From Roseateles koreensis (GTDB taxonomy: Bacteria; Pseudomonadota; Gammaproteobacteria; Burkholderiales; Burkholderiaceae_C): 64,000 bases of DNA. Below, piece by piece: positions 40,732 to 49,858 of this stretch. Position 1 is the stretch's first letter; the number at the start of each line of letters is the position of its first letter. The translations under genes were made by a program, and so were the position numbers. The stretch covers positions 186,001 through 250,000 of the forward strand of contig NZ_JAQQXS010000007.1 of the NCBI RefSeq assembly GCF_028595305.1. Direction: 5' to 3'. The notes below the pieces were generated by a model. The model had not been told where the DNA came from. It did no database searches and saw only the letters and a program-made list of their open reading frames with translations.

Positions 40732-42357
40732 ATGTCGGTTTCGCGTTGTGATCAAAGCCCCGCCTGGGGCCTGCTGCAAGCTCGATTCAAGGCCCAGGGC
40801 CAGCACTTTGATGTGCGCCAGGCCTTGGCTGACGAGCCGGAGCGGTTTGCGCAATGGAGCTTGCGTGTTCCTGAGATTTTTGCTGATCTCTCCAAGAACC
40901 GCATTGACGCCTCCACGCTGGATTTGCTCCTGCAACTGGCCCGCGATGTGGGCCTGGAATCACAACGCGATGCGCTGTTCAGCGGCCAACCGGTCAATCT
41001 GACTGAAGGCCGTGCCGTGCTGCATACGGCCTTGCGCGCACCGGCCGGGCAGGGCCTGTTCAGCGACGAGGTACAAGCCTCTCTGAACGCCATGCTGGCC
41101 TTTGCCGAGCAGGTACGCGACAGCGCCCGCAGCGGCATCACGGACGTGGTGCACATCGGCATTGGCGGCAGCGACCTGGGCCCGGCCATGGTGGTGGGGG
41201 CCCTGCAGGCCTTCACCCAGGCGGGGCTGAAGATTCATTTCGTCTCCAACGTGGACGGCCACGATCTGGCTCCAGTGCTGCGCGATTTGAAGCCGGCCAG
41301 CACCTTGTTTGTCGTCGCTTCGAAGACCTTCACCACGCAGGAAACCTTGGCCAATGCACTGGCCGCCAAGGCGTGGTTTGTGGCGAATGGCGGGACCGAT
41401 GTGGCGCGTCACTTTGTCGCTACCAGCAGCAACACGGCTGCTGCTGGTGCGTTTGGTATCACCACCACGTTTGGTTTTTGGGACTGGGTGGGGGGGCGTT
41501 ATTCGCTGTGGTCGGTGATCGGCCTGCCGATCGCCATTGCCATTGGCGCTGAGAATTTCCGCGCGCTGCTGGCGGGTGCGCATGCGATGGACGGGCATTT
41601 TGCACAGGCGCCGCTGGCAAAAAACCTGCCGGTGCTACTGGGTTTGCTGGATGTCTGGTACCGCAATTTTCACGGCTTCACCAGCCGCAGCGTGGCGCCG
41701 TACCACCAAGGCCTGCGCCGCTTGCCGGCGTATCTTCAGCAATTGGAGATGGAGAGCAACGGCAAGGGCGTGGATCGGGCCGGGCAAAGCTTGCCCTATG
41801 CCACCAGCCCGGTGGTGTGGGGGGAGGCTGGAACCAACGGGCAGCACGCCTACTTCCAGATGCTGCACCAGGGCACGGATGTGATCCCGGTTGAATTCAT
41901 CGCCGTCAAGACGCCCAATTTCGGCCCGCATGTGTGCGGCGAATTGGCGGCTTGCCTGGCCGATCAACACCAAAAATTGTTGGCCAATTGCCTGGCGCAA
42001 TCGCAGGCACTGATGCAGGGCAAGGCGTTTGACGAGGCCCTGCAAGAGACGGCGCCAACGGCCTCCAAAACCCTCAACCCTGAGACTTTGGCCCGGCACC
42101 GCAGCTTTCCCGGCAACCGGCCCAGTACGATGCTGGTGCTGGATCAACTCACCCCTAGCTCCCTGGGCGCATTGATCGCGCTGTACGAGCACCGCGTGTT
42201 TGTCAGCGGCGTGCTGTGGGGTATCAACAGTTTTGACCAGTGGGGGGTGGAGTTGGGCAAGGCCCTGTGCAGCAAGTTGCTGCCCCGGCTGGCCAGCGGC
42301 GACAGCGCCGGACTGGATTCATCTACCGCTGGTTTGTTGAGTTACTTGCGCGCATGA
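40732..42357 (+). CDS. pgi: Glucose-6-phosphate isomerase
   Basis: Interconverts glucose 6-phosphate and fructose 6-phosphate. The 541-residue protein shows VVHIGIGGSDLGP, SKTFTTQET, WDWVGGRYSLWSVIGL, the catalytic GTNGQHAYFQMLHQGTD and the terminal signature GINSFDQWGVELGK. ATG 40732 follows tal by 5 bases. The stop overlaps the next gene in ATGA. In this sugar-phosphate cluster it probably supports gluconeogenic flow into the oxidative routes regulated by HexR. Confidence 0.96.
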   Translation: MSVSRCDQSPAWGLLQARFKAQGQHFDVRQALADEPERFAQWSLRVPEIFADLSKNRIDASTLDLLLQLARDVGLESQRDALFSGQPVNLTEGRAVLHTALRAPAGQGLFSDEVQASLNAMLAFAEQVRDSARSGITDVVHIGIGGSDLGPAMVVGALQAFTQAGLKIHFVSNVDGHDLAPVLRDLKPASTLFVVASKTFTTQETLANALAAKAWFVANGGTDVARHFVATSSNTAAAGAFGITTTFGFWDWVGGRYSLWSVIGLPIAIAIGAENFRALLAGAHAMDGHFAQAPLAKNLPVLLGLLDVWYRNFHGFTSRSVAPYHQGLRRLPAYLQQLEMESNGKGVDRAGQSLPYATSPVVWGEAGTNGQHAYFQMLHQGTDVIPVEFIAVKTPNFGPHVCGELAACLADQHQKLLANCLAQSQALMQGKAFDEALQETAPTASKTLNPETLARHRSFPGNRPSTMLVLDQLTPSSLGALIALYEHRVFVSGVLWGINSFDQWGVELGKALCSKLLPRLASGDSAGLDSSTAGLLSYLRA

Positions 42358-42998
42358 ACAACGATAAAAACGAAAAGCCCCAAAAGCCTGAAAACATTGT
42401 TTTTGACTTTGGCGGCGTGCTGTTCCGCTGGCACCCTGCGTCCTTTTTGGCGCGGGTCTGGCCGCATAGGGCGGCTGACGTGGCCCAGGGGGCGGCGCTC
42501 GCCACTGACTTCTTTCAGAATTACAGCGGCGATTGGGGGGCGTTTGATCAGGGTTTGATCGATGCACCCACCGTGACGCAGCGCATTGCTGACCGCACCG
42601 GTTGGCCGCTTGCGGAAGTGGCGCAGGTGGTGGCCGCGGTGCCGGATGAATTGCAGGTGTTGCCTGACACCGTGCGGCTGATTGAAGACTTCAAGCGGGC
42701 AGGGCATCGCTTGTTTTTCCTCTCCAATATGCCGGAGCCATATGCCGATCATTTGGAGCGTCACTACCCGCTGCACGATTGGTTTGAGGGCGGCGTGTTC
42801 TCAGGCCGCGTGAAGGTGTCAAAACCTGACCCGACGATCTTCGAGCTGGCGACGGCACAGTTCGAGGTGCCAGCCCAGAGCTGCTTGTTTCTCGATGACC
42901 ATCCTGCCAATATCGTTGCGGCGCGGGCGCACGGCTGGCAAGCTGAACTGTTCACGACGGCGGCTGAATTGCGGCCCCGTGTGGCGCACCTGGTCTGA
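42354..42998 (+). CDS. HAD-family phosphatase (YihX-like)
   Basis: A haloacid dehalogenase-like hydrolase of 214 residues. Motif I is VFDFGGVLF with nucleophile Asp18 and Gly at +2, motif II is FFLSNM, motif III is the lysine in VSKPDPTIFELA, and motif IV is FLDDHPANI. The overall pattern resembles E. coli YihX, an alpha-glucose-1-phosphate phosphatase, and translational coupling to pgi would fit a sugar phosphate substrate; the substrate remains inference. ATG 42354 overlaps the pgi stop. It ends 9 bases before the convergent yacG. Confidence 0.85.
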   Translation: MNNDKNEKPQKPENIVFDFGGVLFRWHPASFLARVWPHRAADVAQGAALATDFFQNYSGDWGAFDQGLIDAPTVTQRIADRTGWPLAEVAQVVAAVPDELQVLPDTVRLIEDFKRAGHRLFFLSNMPEPYADHLERHYPLHDWFEGGVFSGRVKVSKPDPTIFELATAQFEVPAQSCLFLDDHPANIVAARAHGWQAELFTTAAELRPRVAHLV

Positions 42999-43007
42999 GT
43001 TACTGGC

Positions 43008-43214
43008 TCAGTGCGGCAGGTCTTGTGGCAGCGCGTCGGGGTCTTGGTCTTCCAGTGGCGGGCTGACCTCGACACGAAAGCTCTCGCTGGCCCAGGCGCC
43101 CAGGTCGATTTGCCTGCAGCGCTGGCTGCAAAAAGGGCGCCAGCTGTTGCTGGGCGCAAAGATGCTGTCGCCGCCACAGGTGGGGCAACGCACGATGCGT
43201 GGGGTACTGCTCAT
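43008..43214 (-). CDS. yacG: DNA gyrase inhibitor YacG (zinc-binding)
   Basis: A 68-residue zinc protein that in E. coli binds GyrB and blocks DNA binding by gyrase. The four zinc cysteines are at residues 10, 13, 29 and 33 (RCPTCGG and FCSQRC), followed by [10 protein letters not shown], the conserved family segment. It is the last gene of the pilBCD-coaE-zapD-yacG run, 49 bases after zapD. Confidence 0.93.
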   Translation of the reverse strand: MSSTPRIVRCPTCGGDSIFAPSNSWRPFCSQRCRQIDLGAWASESFRVEVSPPLEDQDPDALPQDLPH

Positions 43215-43263
43215 GGTGGGTTCCGGTTCAATCGCGCGCTGATCGACTCAATCAGGTGTTCAA

Positions 43264-44028
43264 TCAGGCGCACAGTGTCAGCTCGAAGCTGGCGTCTTGC
43301 AGGGCGGGCTTCAGGCGGCCTTCTTCGTCTTGCCGCATCATCCGTATCGAAATCATCAGGCGATGGCCGCTGATCTCAGGGATCAGGCCCAGGCAGGGAT
43401 CGATGCGCATGCGCAGCAGTTGGTAAACCCGCCCAGCCGGCAGGCTTTGTTGAAATTGCCCGTGCGTGGCGGCCACTTTGTGCGGGGAGCCAGAGTCGCG
43501 CAGCAAGCCCAGGAGCACCTGCAGCGCCTCAGCCAAAGGCATCAGGCTCTGGGTCCACTGCATCAGGTCGTTGCGTCGGCGCACGGGCAGGAATTGCTGC
43601 CAGGTGTAGTACGCCGGCAGATCGAATTCGCAGGTGCCACCAGGAATGCTGATGCGGCTGCGGATGCTCATCAACCAGTCGTTGGAGGTGAGCGATGCCC
43701 CTGCCTTGCCGACCAATTTGTTGAGGCCGTCGTAGGCGTGGTCAATGCGTGTGACGACTTGGTCCAGGGCCGCCTCGGAAACCCCGGGGTTGCCGCGGTA
43801 GCTGTTGAGCTGCGCTTTGTGACGCTCCAGCTCTTTGAGCAAGTCGGATTTGAGGTCGGCACGCGAGGCCACGTCCATGATTTCGAACACGGTGACCAGC
43901 GCGAAATGATGGTCGAGCGGCGTTTCCCGCTCCATCAGCTGACCCAGACGGTCGAACAGATGTTCCAAGCGCAGCATCGTGCGGATGCTTTCATTGAACG
44001 GATATTCGTATAAGACCAAGGCGGCCAT
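43264..44028 (-). CDS. zapD: Cell division protein ZapD
   Basis: ZapD binds the FtsZ C-terminal tail and bundles protofilaments at the division ring. The 254-residue protein starts with the family motif LYEYPFNESIRTMLRLEHLF and contains RHKAQLNSYRGNP and WLMSIRSRISIPGGTCEFDLP, typical of ZapD (formerly YacF). The start may be the TTG a few codons in; ATG 44028 is kept. Between coaE and yacG, as in many proteobacteria. Confidence 0.94.
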   Translation of the reverse strand: MAALVLYEYPFNESIRTMLRLEHLFDRLGQLMERETPLDHHFALVTVFEIMDVASRADLKSDLLKELERHKAQLNSYRGNPGVSEAALDQVVTRIDHAYDGLNKLVGKAGASLTSNDWLMSIRSRISIPGGTCEFDLPAYYTWQQFLPVRRRNDLMQWTQSLMPLAEALQVLLGLLRDSGSPHKVAATHGQFQQSLPAGRVYQLLRMRIDPCLGLIPEISGHRLMISIRMMRQDEEGRLKPALQDASFELTLCA

Positions 44029-44144
44029 CCCTGTCGGTCAGCGTGGATGCGAGCGTTGCGACTCAGAATTTGTCGGCAACTTGATGTTTGGCTGATTGTT
44101 TCACAGCCGGAGCCCTTGCTAACGCCGCCCCGACATGGAATCGC

Positions 44145-44768
44145 TCAGGTCCAACGCCTAAAAAGGCTCAAGACCTGCGCCTGGAGGGCGGTGAGTTCGA
44201 GTTGTTCATTGAAGATCACGCCGTCGGCGCAGGCGCGGCGTGCCTGGCGCGAGGCTTGTTGGGACAGCACGGCCAAGACCGCCTCGCGCGGCCAGCCATT
44301 GCGCCGCATCACGCGTTGAATCTGGGTTTCTTCTTCGCAATCAACCACGAGCACCCGGTCCACCCGCTGGCGCCAGCGGCCGGATTCAACCAGCAGTGGC
44401 ACGTCAAACACCAGCGTGGTGTGTGGATTGGCGGTGGTTGCGGCGGCGGCCAGTGCTTCCGTTTGAGCGCCAATCATGGGATGCAGGATGCGCTCTAGTT
44501 GCTGCTTGATTTCGGGGTTAGCAAAGACTTGCCCACGCATCCAATCCCGGTTCAGGGCGCCATCAGGTGCGACCGCTTGTGCGCCAAACTGGGCCGAGAT
44601 GGTCTGCATCGCGGCGCCCTGTGGCGCCGTCAGAGAGCGGGCGATGGCGTCAGTGTCAATGACGGCGGCGCCGAGCTCCTGCAGGCATCTTGCAATGGTG
44701 CTCTTGCCGCTACCGATGCCCCCGGTAAGGCCAATACGCAGGCGTGTGGCGCCTTGCTTCAAGCCCAT
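44145..44768 (-). CDS. coaE: Dephospho-CoA kinase CoaE
   Basis: Catalyses the last step of coenzyme A synthesis, phosphorylating dephospho-CoA. The P-loop GGIGSGKST is at residues 16-24, followed by VIDTDAIARSLT, the HPMIG motif and FDVPLLVESG in the CoA-binding region. At 207 residues the length is normal. ATG 44768 is inside the end of pilD: the genes overlap by 10 bases, so translation is probably coupled. Confidence 0.95.
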   Translation of the reverse strand: MGLKQGATRLRIGLTGGIGSGKSTIARCLQELGAAVIDTDAIARSLTAPQGAAMQTISAQFGAQAVAPDGALNRDWMRGQVFANPEIKQQLERILHPMIGAQTEALAAAATTANPHTTLVFDVPLLVESGRWRQRVDRVLVVDCEEETQIQRVMRRNGWPREAVLAVLSQQASRQARRACADGVIFNEQLELTALQAQVLSLFRRWT

Positions 44769-45691
44769 CCCAGCCAACCCAGAACGCGTTGCGATCCGGC
44801 AAACAGCACCACAAATCCGCCTCCGGCCAGGAAGGGGCCGAAGGGCACGTAGCGGCCTTCGCGCAGCTTGGCGTTCATCTTGAGCGCGATGCCCACGCCA
44901 GCACCAATCACCGAGGCTCCCAGGACAATGGGCAAAATCATTTGCCAACCCAGCCAGGCGCCCAGGGCGGCCAACAGTTTGAAGTCGCCGTAGCCCATGC
45001 CCTCTTTGCCGGTCAGCAGCTTGAACAACCAGTAGATGGACCACAGCGACAGGTAGCCGGTCAAGGCGCCGATCATGGCTTCATGCAAGGGTACGGTGAG
45101 GCCGGCCAAGGCAGCGGCCAGGCCTGCCCACAGCAGCGGTTGGTTGATGGCGTCCGGCAGCAGGGTGGTATCCCAATCGATGGCAGCCAGGGCCAGCAAG
45201 GCCGCGCTGAACCCGCACCACAGTAGGGTGCTGGGCTGGGCGCCAAAGTGCCAGGACAGGGCCGCGAACATCAGCGCGGTGCTCAGCTCGATCAGCGGGT
45301 ACCGTTTGGAAATGGCGGTTTTGCAACTGGCGCATTTGCCGCCCAGGCGTAGCCAGCCGATCAGGGGCAAGTTCTCATGCCAGGCCAGTTGATGGCCGCA
45401 AGCGGGGCAGCGTGAGCGGGGCAGGGCGATGCCCAAGGGCGGCAGCTTTTCCATGTGCGCGCCCAGGGCGGAAGCGGCTGCGGCCAGTTTGTCGGTTTCG
45501 GCTTGAGGTCGGCCTGTGGCCCGCGCCAATTCTTTGCCGTCGCTCAGCGTGTGCGTGGCGTCCACCAGCCATTGGCGCTCCATCATCTGGGGCAGGCGGT
45601 GGATCACCACATTGAGAAAACTCCCCACGCACAAGCCCAGGAGGCCCAGCGCAAGCGGCGAGAGCAGCCATTCGATTTCAGCAGCGGACAT
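44759..45691 (-). CDS. pilD: Prepilin peptidase PilD
   Basis: Inner-membrane aspartic protease and methylase that removes the leader from type IV prepilins and pseudopilins, needed by all pilins in this window. The 310-residue protein has about eight membrane segments, the cytoplasmic zinc motif with two CXXC pairs (CPAC and CASC), and the catalytic aspartates in AIDWDTTLLPD and GMGYGDFKL. ATG 45691 was chosen by the family start (LLSPLALGLLGLCVGSFLNVVIHRLP). No good ribosome-binding site is visible before it; a pentanucleotide repeat lies between it and pilC. Confidence 0.94.
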   Translation of the reverse strand: MSAAEIEWLLSPLALGLLGLCVGSFLNVVIHRLPQMMERQWLVDATHTLSDGKELARATGRPQAETDKLAAAASALGAHMEKLPPLGIALPRSRCPACGHQLAWHENLPLIGWLRLGGKCASCKTAISKRYPLIELSTALMFAALSWHFGAQPSTLLWCGFSAALLALAAIDWDTTLLPDAINQPLLWAGLAAALAGLTVPLHEAMIGALTGYLSLWSIYWLFKLLTGKEGMGYGDFKLLAALGAWLGWQMILPIVLGASVIGAGVGIALKMNAKLREGRYVPFGPFLAGGGFVVLFAGSQRVLGWLGWA

Positions 45692-45711
45692 GAAGAAATG
45701 TTCTGTAGAAA

Positions 45712-45736
45712 GGTAAGGTGAGGTGAGGTGAGGTGA
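45712..45736 (+). repeat. GGTGA pentanucleotide repeat between pilC and pilD
   Basis: GGTAA followed by four perfect GGTGA units (TCACC on the coding strand). It occupies much of the 55-base gap between the pilC stop and the pilD start. Confidence 0.85.
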
Positions 45737-45746
45737 GGCGCGGTAC

Positions 45747-46970
45747 TCAGACCACCTGGCCCAGTTTGAAGATCGGCAGGTACATGGCGACCACGATGCC
45801 GCCAATGATGGTGCCCAGAATGACGATGATGAAGGGCTCCATCAGGCTGGACAGGGCTTTGACGGCCTCGTCGACTTCGTCTTCAAAGAATTCGGCAGAC
45901 TTGGACAGCATGTGGTCCAACGAGCCGGACTCTTCGCCGATCGACGCCATTTGCAACACCATGGTCGGGAAGATGCCGGTACTGGTCATCGAGGTGGTCA
46001 AGGCGGTGCCGGTCGACACATCACGTTGAATTTTTTCGGTGGCTTCGGCGAATACCGCGTTACCGGCGGCCCCCCCCACGGAGTCGAGTGCCTCCACCAG
46101 GGGCACGCCTGCGGCGAACATGGTGGACAGAGTGCGCGTCCAGCGCGCCACGGCCGATTTGTACAGCAGATCGCCGAACACGGGGATCTTGAGCAGCAGT
46201 CGGTCCATGGTCTTTTGCATCTTGACCGAGCGCTTCCACGACTGCAGGAAGAAGTAGATGCCGCCGCCGATGCTGCCAAAAATGGCCCACCAGTAGGACA
46301 CGAAGATCTTGGACATGGCGATCACCATCATGGTGGGCGCTGGCAACTCTGCACCGAAGGACTTGAACACGTCCTCAAAGGCCGGTACCACGAAGATCAT
46401 GATCACGGCCACCACGATGAAGGCCACCACCAGCACGCCAATGGGGTAGGTTAGCGCGGACTTGATCTTGTTCTTCAGGGCAACGGTTTTTTCCTGATAG
46501 ATGGCCAAGCGGTCCAGCAGCGTTTCAAGAATACCGGCGGCTTCACCCGCCTCCACCAGATTGCAGTACAGCGCGTCGAAGTACATCGGATGCTTGCGCA
46601 AGGCCGTCGACAGGCTGGTGCCTGTTTCCACATCGTTCTTGATGTCGTTGAGCAGACGGGTCAGGCGCGGGTTGGTGCTGCCACGCCCCACGATTTCGAA
46701 TGATTGCAGCAGTGGCACACCGGCCCGCATCATGGTGGCCAATTGCCGGGTGAACACGGCGATGTCTTTTTGTTTGATGGATTTGCCACCGCTGATCCGG
46801 CGCTTCTTGACCTTGGACACCAGAATGCCCTGGCGCCGCAGCGAGGCGCTGACCATGGCTTCGCCACCGGCGCGCATCTCACCCCGCACGAGCTTGCCGT
46901 TACGGTCCTTGCCCTCCCATTCGTAGGTGTACTCGGTCGTTCGTCGGGCCGTTGCTGTTGCTGTCGCCAT
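45747..46970 (-). CDS. pilC: Type IV pilus inner-membrane platform protein PilC
   Basis: Polytopic platform protein that converts PilB ATPase motion into pilin insertion. The 407-residue protein has two T2SF domains, seen as QLATMMRAGVPLLQSFEIVG and RTLSTMFAAGVPLVEALDSVGG, with three membrane segments (about residues 175-195, 225-245 and 380-400). The N-terminal part (YTYEWEGKDRNGKLVRGEM) is typical. It lies 29 bases after pilB on the same strand. Confidence 0.95.
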   Translation of the reverse strand: MATATATARRTTEYTYEWEGKDRNGKLVRGEMRAGGEAMVSASLRRQGILVSKVKKRRISGGKSIKQKDIAVFTRQLATMMRAGVPLLQSFEIVGRGSTNPRLTRLLNDIKNDVETGTSLSTALRKHPMYFDALYCNLVEAGEAAGILETLLDRLAIYQEKTVALKNKIKSALTYPIGVLVVAFIVVAVIMIFVVPAFEDVFKSFGAELPAPTMMVIAMSKIFVSYWWAIFGSIGGGIYFFLQSWKRSVKMQKTMDRLLLKIPVFGDLLYKSAVARWTRTLSTMFAAGVPLVEALDSVGGAAGNAVFAEATEKIQRDVSTGTALTTSMTSTGIFPTMVLQMASIGEESGSLDHMLSKSAEFFEDEVDEAVKALSSLMEPFIIVILGTIIGGIVVAMYLPIFKLGQVV

Positions 46971-46999
46971 TTCACCTCCGGGGGCCGCTTGTGGCCTTG

Positions 47000-48718
47000 T
47001 TATTCATTGGTCGCCGCCAAGACTTCTTCCAGGGTCGTGACCCCGGCGCGCACTTTCACCAAGCCGAATTGGCGCAGATCCCGTACCCCCTCCTTGGCCG
47101 CCTGTGTGGCGATGTCCATGGCGGAGCCTTGGTTCAGGATGATGCGCTGGATGTCTTCCGTGATCGGCATGACCTGATAGAGACCGACCCGTCCACGGTA
47201 GCCGTTATTGCAATTCGAGCAGCCGACTGCCCGGTACTGCTTCCAGGAGCCGTCGAGCTCTTCTTCGACAAAACCGGCGCGAAGTAAAGCGTCGCGCGGG
47301 TACTCTGCAACCGCCTTGCAGTTCTCGCACAGGCGCCGCACCAGACGCTGGGCCGTGATGAGCAGCACGCTGGACGCGATGTTGAAGGGCGCCACGCCCA
47401 TGTTCAGCAGACGGCTGAGCGTTTTGGGCGCATCGTTGGTGTGCAGGGTGGACATCACCATGTGGCCGGTCTGAGCGGCCTTGATGGCAATGTCAGCGGT
47501 CTCCAGGTCGCGGATTTCGCCGACCATGATGATGTCGGGATCTTGCCGCAAGAACGACTTCAGCGCCGCCGCAAATCCGAGCCCCGCCTTGTCATTGACG
47601 TTGACTTGGTTGATACCGGGCAGGTTGATTTCGGCGGGGTCTTCCACCGTTGAGATGTTGACGCCCGGCTGGTTCAAAATGTTGAGGCAGGTGTACAGGG
47701 ACACGGTCTTGCCCGAGCCGGTGGGCCCCGTCACCAGCACCATGCCGTAGGGGCGAGAAATGGCGGCCAGCAGCCGATCTTTTTCGATCTTTTCGTAGCC
47801 CAAGGCGTCAATGCCCAGCTTGGCCGAGGACGGATCCAGGATACGGATCACGATTTTTTCGCCAAACAGCGTGGGCAGGGTGCTGATCCGGAAGTCGATG
47901 GCCTTGGCACCGAACTTGAGCTTCATGCGCCCGTCTTGCGGCACCCGCCGCTCCGCGATGTCGAGGCGCGACAGCACCTTGATGCGCGAGGCCAGCTTGT
48001 CTTTGATGGCGATGGGCGGCTGCGTGATTTCGCGCAGTTCACCGTCTACGCGAAAGCGCACCCGGTAATGAAATTCGTAGGGTTCGAAATGCAAGTCAGA
48101 GGCGCGCAGATTGATGGCATCTACCAGCATCTTCTGCAGAAAGCGCACCACGGGTGCATCTTCCACGTCGGCCAGTTCGGCGGCTTCTTGCTGGGGTGCT
48201 TCTTCTTCGGCAATGTCGAAGTCAAAGTCGCCGCCGGCCATCGACTCCAGGGTCTCGCTGGCGCTGCTGCCCGAACCCTGCAACATGCGCGTGAGCTTGT
48301 CGTGCTCGACGATGACCCATTCCGGACTCAGCTGGGTGGCGAATTTGATCCGCTCCATCACGTCCTGGTCGGTCGGGTCGGCCCCGCCGATGAAGAGTCG
48401 GCTGCCGCGCCGGCCCAGCACCACCACCTGATACTGGTGGGCCAGCTTGGCGTCGACGATGTCGCGCGGCATCCGCTGCGGGTCCATGGCGCTGAGGTCG
48501 AGCAGCGGCAACGCCAGAGCAGACGACAGCGTGTGCGCCAAGTCTGTGGGACTGATCACGCCTGCCGCAATCACCGAATTGACGAAGCTGGCCTTTTTCT
48601 CGCGGGCCTGGCGAATCAACTCTTCGGCCTGCTTGGGTTGCAGCTTGCCGGCATGCACCAGCATGCGTGCCACGCCGGAAAGGGCAGACTGAGGCGACTC
48701 GGCCAGGGTGGGTTCCAC
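47000..48718 (-). CDS. pilB: Type IV pilus extension ATPase PilB
   Basis: Hexameric cytoplasmic ATPase that drives pilus extension. The 572-residue protein has the T2SSE N-terminal domain (residues about 1-150), Walker A GPTGSGKT, the Asp box, Walker B IIMVGEIRD, the His box (TGHMVMSTLHTND) and the zinc motif with CENC and CSNC. The start is GTG at 48718, in keeping with the alignment MEPTLAESPQ. It leads the pilBCD-coaE-zapD-yacG run; the leader upstream has a palindrome and a hairpin. Confidence 0.96.
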   Translation of the reverse strand: MEPTLAESPQSALSGVARMLVHAGKLQPKQAEELIRQAREKKASFVNSVIAAGVISPTDLAHTLSSALALPLLDLSAMDPQRMPRDIVDAKLAHQYQVVVLGRRGSRLFIGGADPTDQDVMERIKFATQLSPEWVIVEHDKLTRMLQGSGSSASETLESMAGGDFDFDIAEEEAPQQEAAELADVEDAPVVRFLQKMLVDAINLRASDLHFEPYEFHYRVRFRVDGELREITQPPIAIKDKLASRIKVLSRLDIAERRVPQDGRMKLKFGAKAIDFRISTLPTLFGEKIVIRILDPSSAKLGIDALGYEKIEKDRLLAAISRPYGMVLVTGPTGSGKTVSLYTCLNILNQPGVNISTVEDPAEINLPGINQVNVNDKAGLGFAAALKSFLRQDPDIIMVGEIRDLETADIAIKAAQTGHMVMSTLHTNDAPKTLSRLLNMGVAPFNIASSVLLITAQRLVRRLCENCKAVAEYPRDALLRAGFVEEELDGSWKQYRAVGCSNCNNGYRGRVGLYQVMPITEDIQRIILNQGSAMDIATQAAKEGVRDLRQFGLVKVRAGVTTLEEVLAATNE

Positions 48719-48811
48719 AGAGCTTCTCTAGTTTGATGATGCCAATGCGTGTGATTGTCCAGGCGACGGGCCTGGGCGCGAGACTTCAATCGAGCACTGT
48801 AAACCTTGCGA

Positions 48812-48823
48812 TCAAGCGCTTGA
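48812..48823. promoter_or_regulatory. 12-bp palindrome in the pilB leader
   Basis: TCAAGCGCTTGA is a perfect palindrome about 95 bases before the pilB start codon, a possible operator. No binding protein is suggested by the window. Confidence 0.35.
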
Positions 48824-48827
48824 CGGC

Positions 48828-48849
48828 AAAAAACGTGCGCTTGCGCACG
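48828..48849 (-). terminator. Terminator-like hairpin upstream of pilB
   Basis: On the minus strand a stem of CGTGCG and CGCACG (with a 4-base loop, or 7 pairs with 2 bases) is followed directly by six T. It could end read-through from upstream or act as an attenuator for pilB. Confidence 0.5.
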
Positions 48850-49094
48850 CGGGGTACTGTCCTGAACTTGCACGCGGCGTACAGGCCACCTTGTGTCTGC
48901 GTGATTGTCGCTGTTGATTTGTGGCGAATAGACCCTGAAAAGCAGGTAAATCACCTGAAATATCGCCGCGTCGGTTTGTCGCGGTGCCATGGTCGATGGC
49001 TGCTAACTGACAATTCAAGCGGTGTAATTCTTTGGCGTAACAGTGCGTAAATCTGGCTGATTTGCGCAGGACTTCCATCGTTCGGGTGGCCATG

Positions 49095-49125
49095 AAAAAA
49101 GGCGCGGGCAGTTTGCCGGCGCCTT
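49095..49125 (-). terminator. Rho-independent terminator of the glycine-zipper lipoprotein gene
   Basis: On the minus strand AAGGCGCCGGC pairs with GCCCGCGCCTT (one mismatch, 5-base loop) and is followed by T residues. It is located 73 bases after the stop codon. Confidence 0.75.
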
Positions 49126-49197
49126 CTTGAGTTTTGACTGCGTACGCTGCCCGACGCGTTGCCAGGCACTTATCGTGCGCTGACGGGCAGAAAATAC

Positions 49198-49710
49198 TCA
49201 GTACTTTCGCGGCGCTGGCTCGTTCATGGGTGCGGCGGTAACGGCCGGAGCGCGGCTTACGCGCGTTTTGCCGCCAGTCGTCACCAGAATCACCGCCTCG
49301 CCGGGCTGCAGATTTTCTTGGCCCTTGGCTTGCACCACGGAGCGGCGTTCGCCATTGCGCAACTGCACAATGATTTCGACCGCGTCTTCGCGGGTGGTGG
49401 CACGCTCTACTGCATTGCCGGCCACGGCACCGGCCACCGCACCCAGCACACCGACGATGGCGTTTTCACGCTGTCCGCCCACGGACGAGCCGGCAATGCC
49501 GCCGACCACGCCGCCTGCGACGGCGCCGATACCGCTTTGCGAGCCGTCCACCGTCACGGTGCGAACCGACAGTACGGTGGCGTCTTGAATTTGCGCCATG
49601 CGTTGGGCGTCTTCACGCTTGATCACATCGGGGCTGGTGGTGGAGCAGGCGCTCAGGGTTGCCAGGGCCACGAGTGTGGTGCTGAGGATGATTTTTTTCA
49701 TGACGAACAT
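49198..49710 (-). CDS. Glycine-zipper (SlyB/PcP-like) outer-membrane lipoprotein
   Basis: A 170-residue lipoprotein of the 17-kDa-antigen/SlyB type. The lipobox LSAC has its cysteine at residue 22. A glycine-zipper pair follows: GIGAVAGGVVGGIAGSSVGG and VGVLGAVAGAVAGNAVE, which should insert into or span the outer membrane, and then a small C-terminal beta domain (EIIVQLRNGERRSV, QPGEAVILV). In enterobacteria SlyB is induced by envelope stress and stabilises outer-membrane proteins; that role is inferred by family. ATG 49710 is chosen because GGAG lies 8 bases upstream; the inner ATG at 49701 is too far from it. Confidence 0.85.
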   Translation of the reverse strand: MFVMKKIILSTTLVALATLSACSTTSPDVIKREDAQRMAQIQDATVLSVRTVTVDGSQSGIGAVAGGVVGGIAGSSVGGQRENAIVGVLGAVAGAVAGNAVERATTREDAVEIIVQLRNGERRSVVQAKGQENLQPGEAVILVTTGGKTRVSRAPAVTAAPMNEPAPRKY

Positions 49711-49858
49711 TTCAATTTCTCCGTGGGCAGACCGCTGCCCAACGCCTGTCATTGTGCCGAGGTTGACGGCTTGACACTATTTAACGCAAGGGAGGCGAGC
49801 ATTCGGCGCTTGATTCAGTTGCCCAAAACGCCCAAAACGCGCAGCCGAGGCCCTTTGT

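Larger units (their letters stand above)
48719..49197. other. Intergenic region between pilB and the 49198 lipoprotein gene
   Basis: These 479 bases hold no gene I can support. On the minus strand they contain the lipoprotein terminator (49095-49125), a palindrome at 48812-48823 and a terminator-like hairpin at 48828-48849, plus a smaller hairpin at about 48758-48778. The remaining part shows nothing recognisable. Confidence 0.6.
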
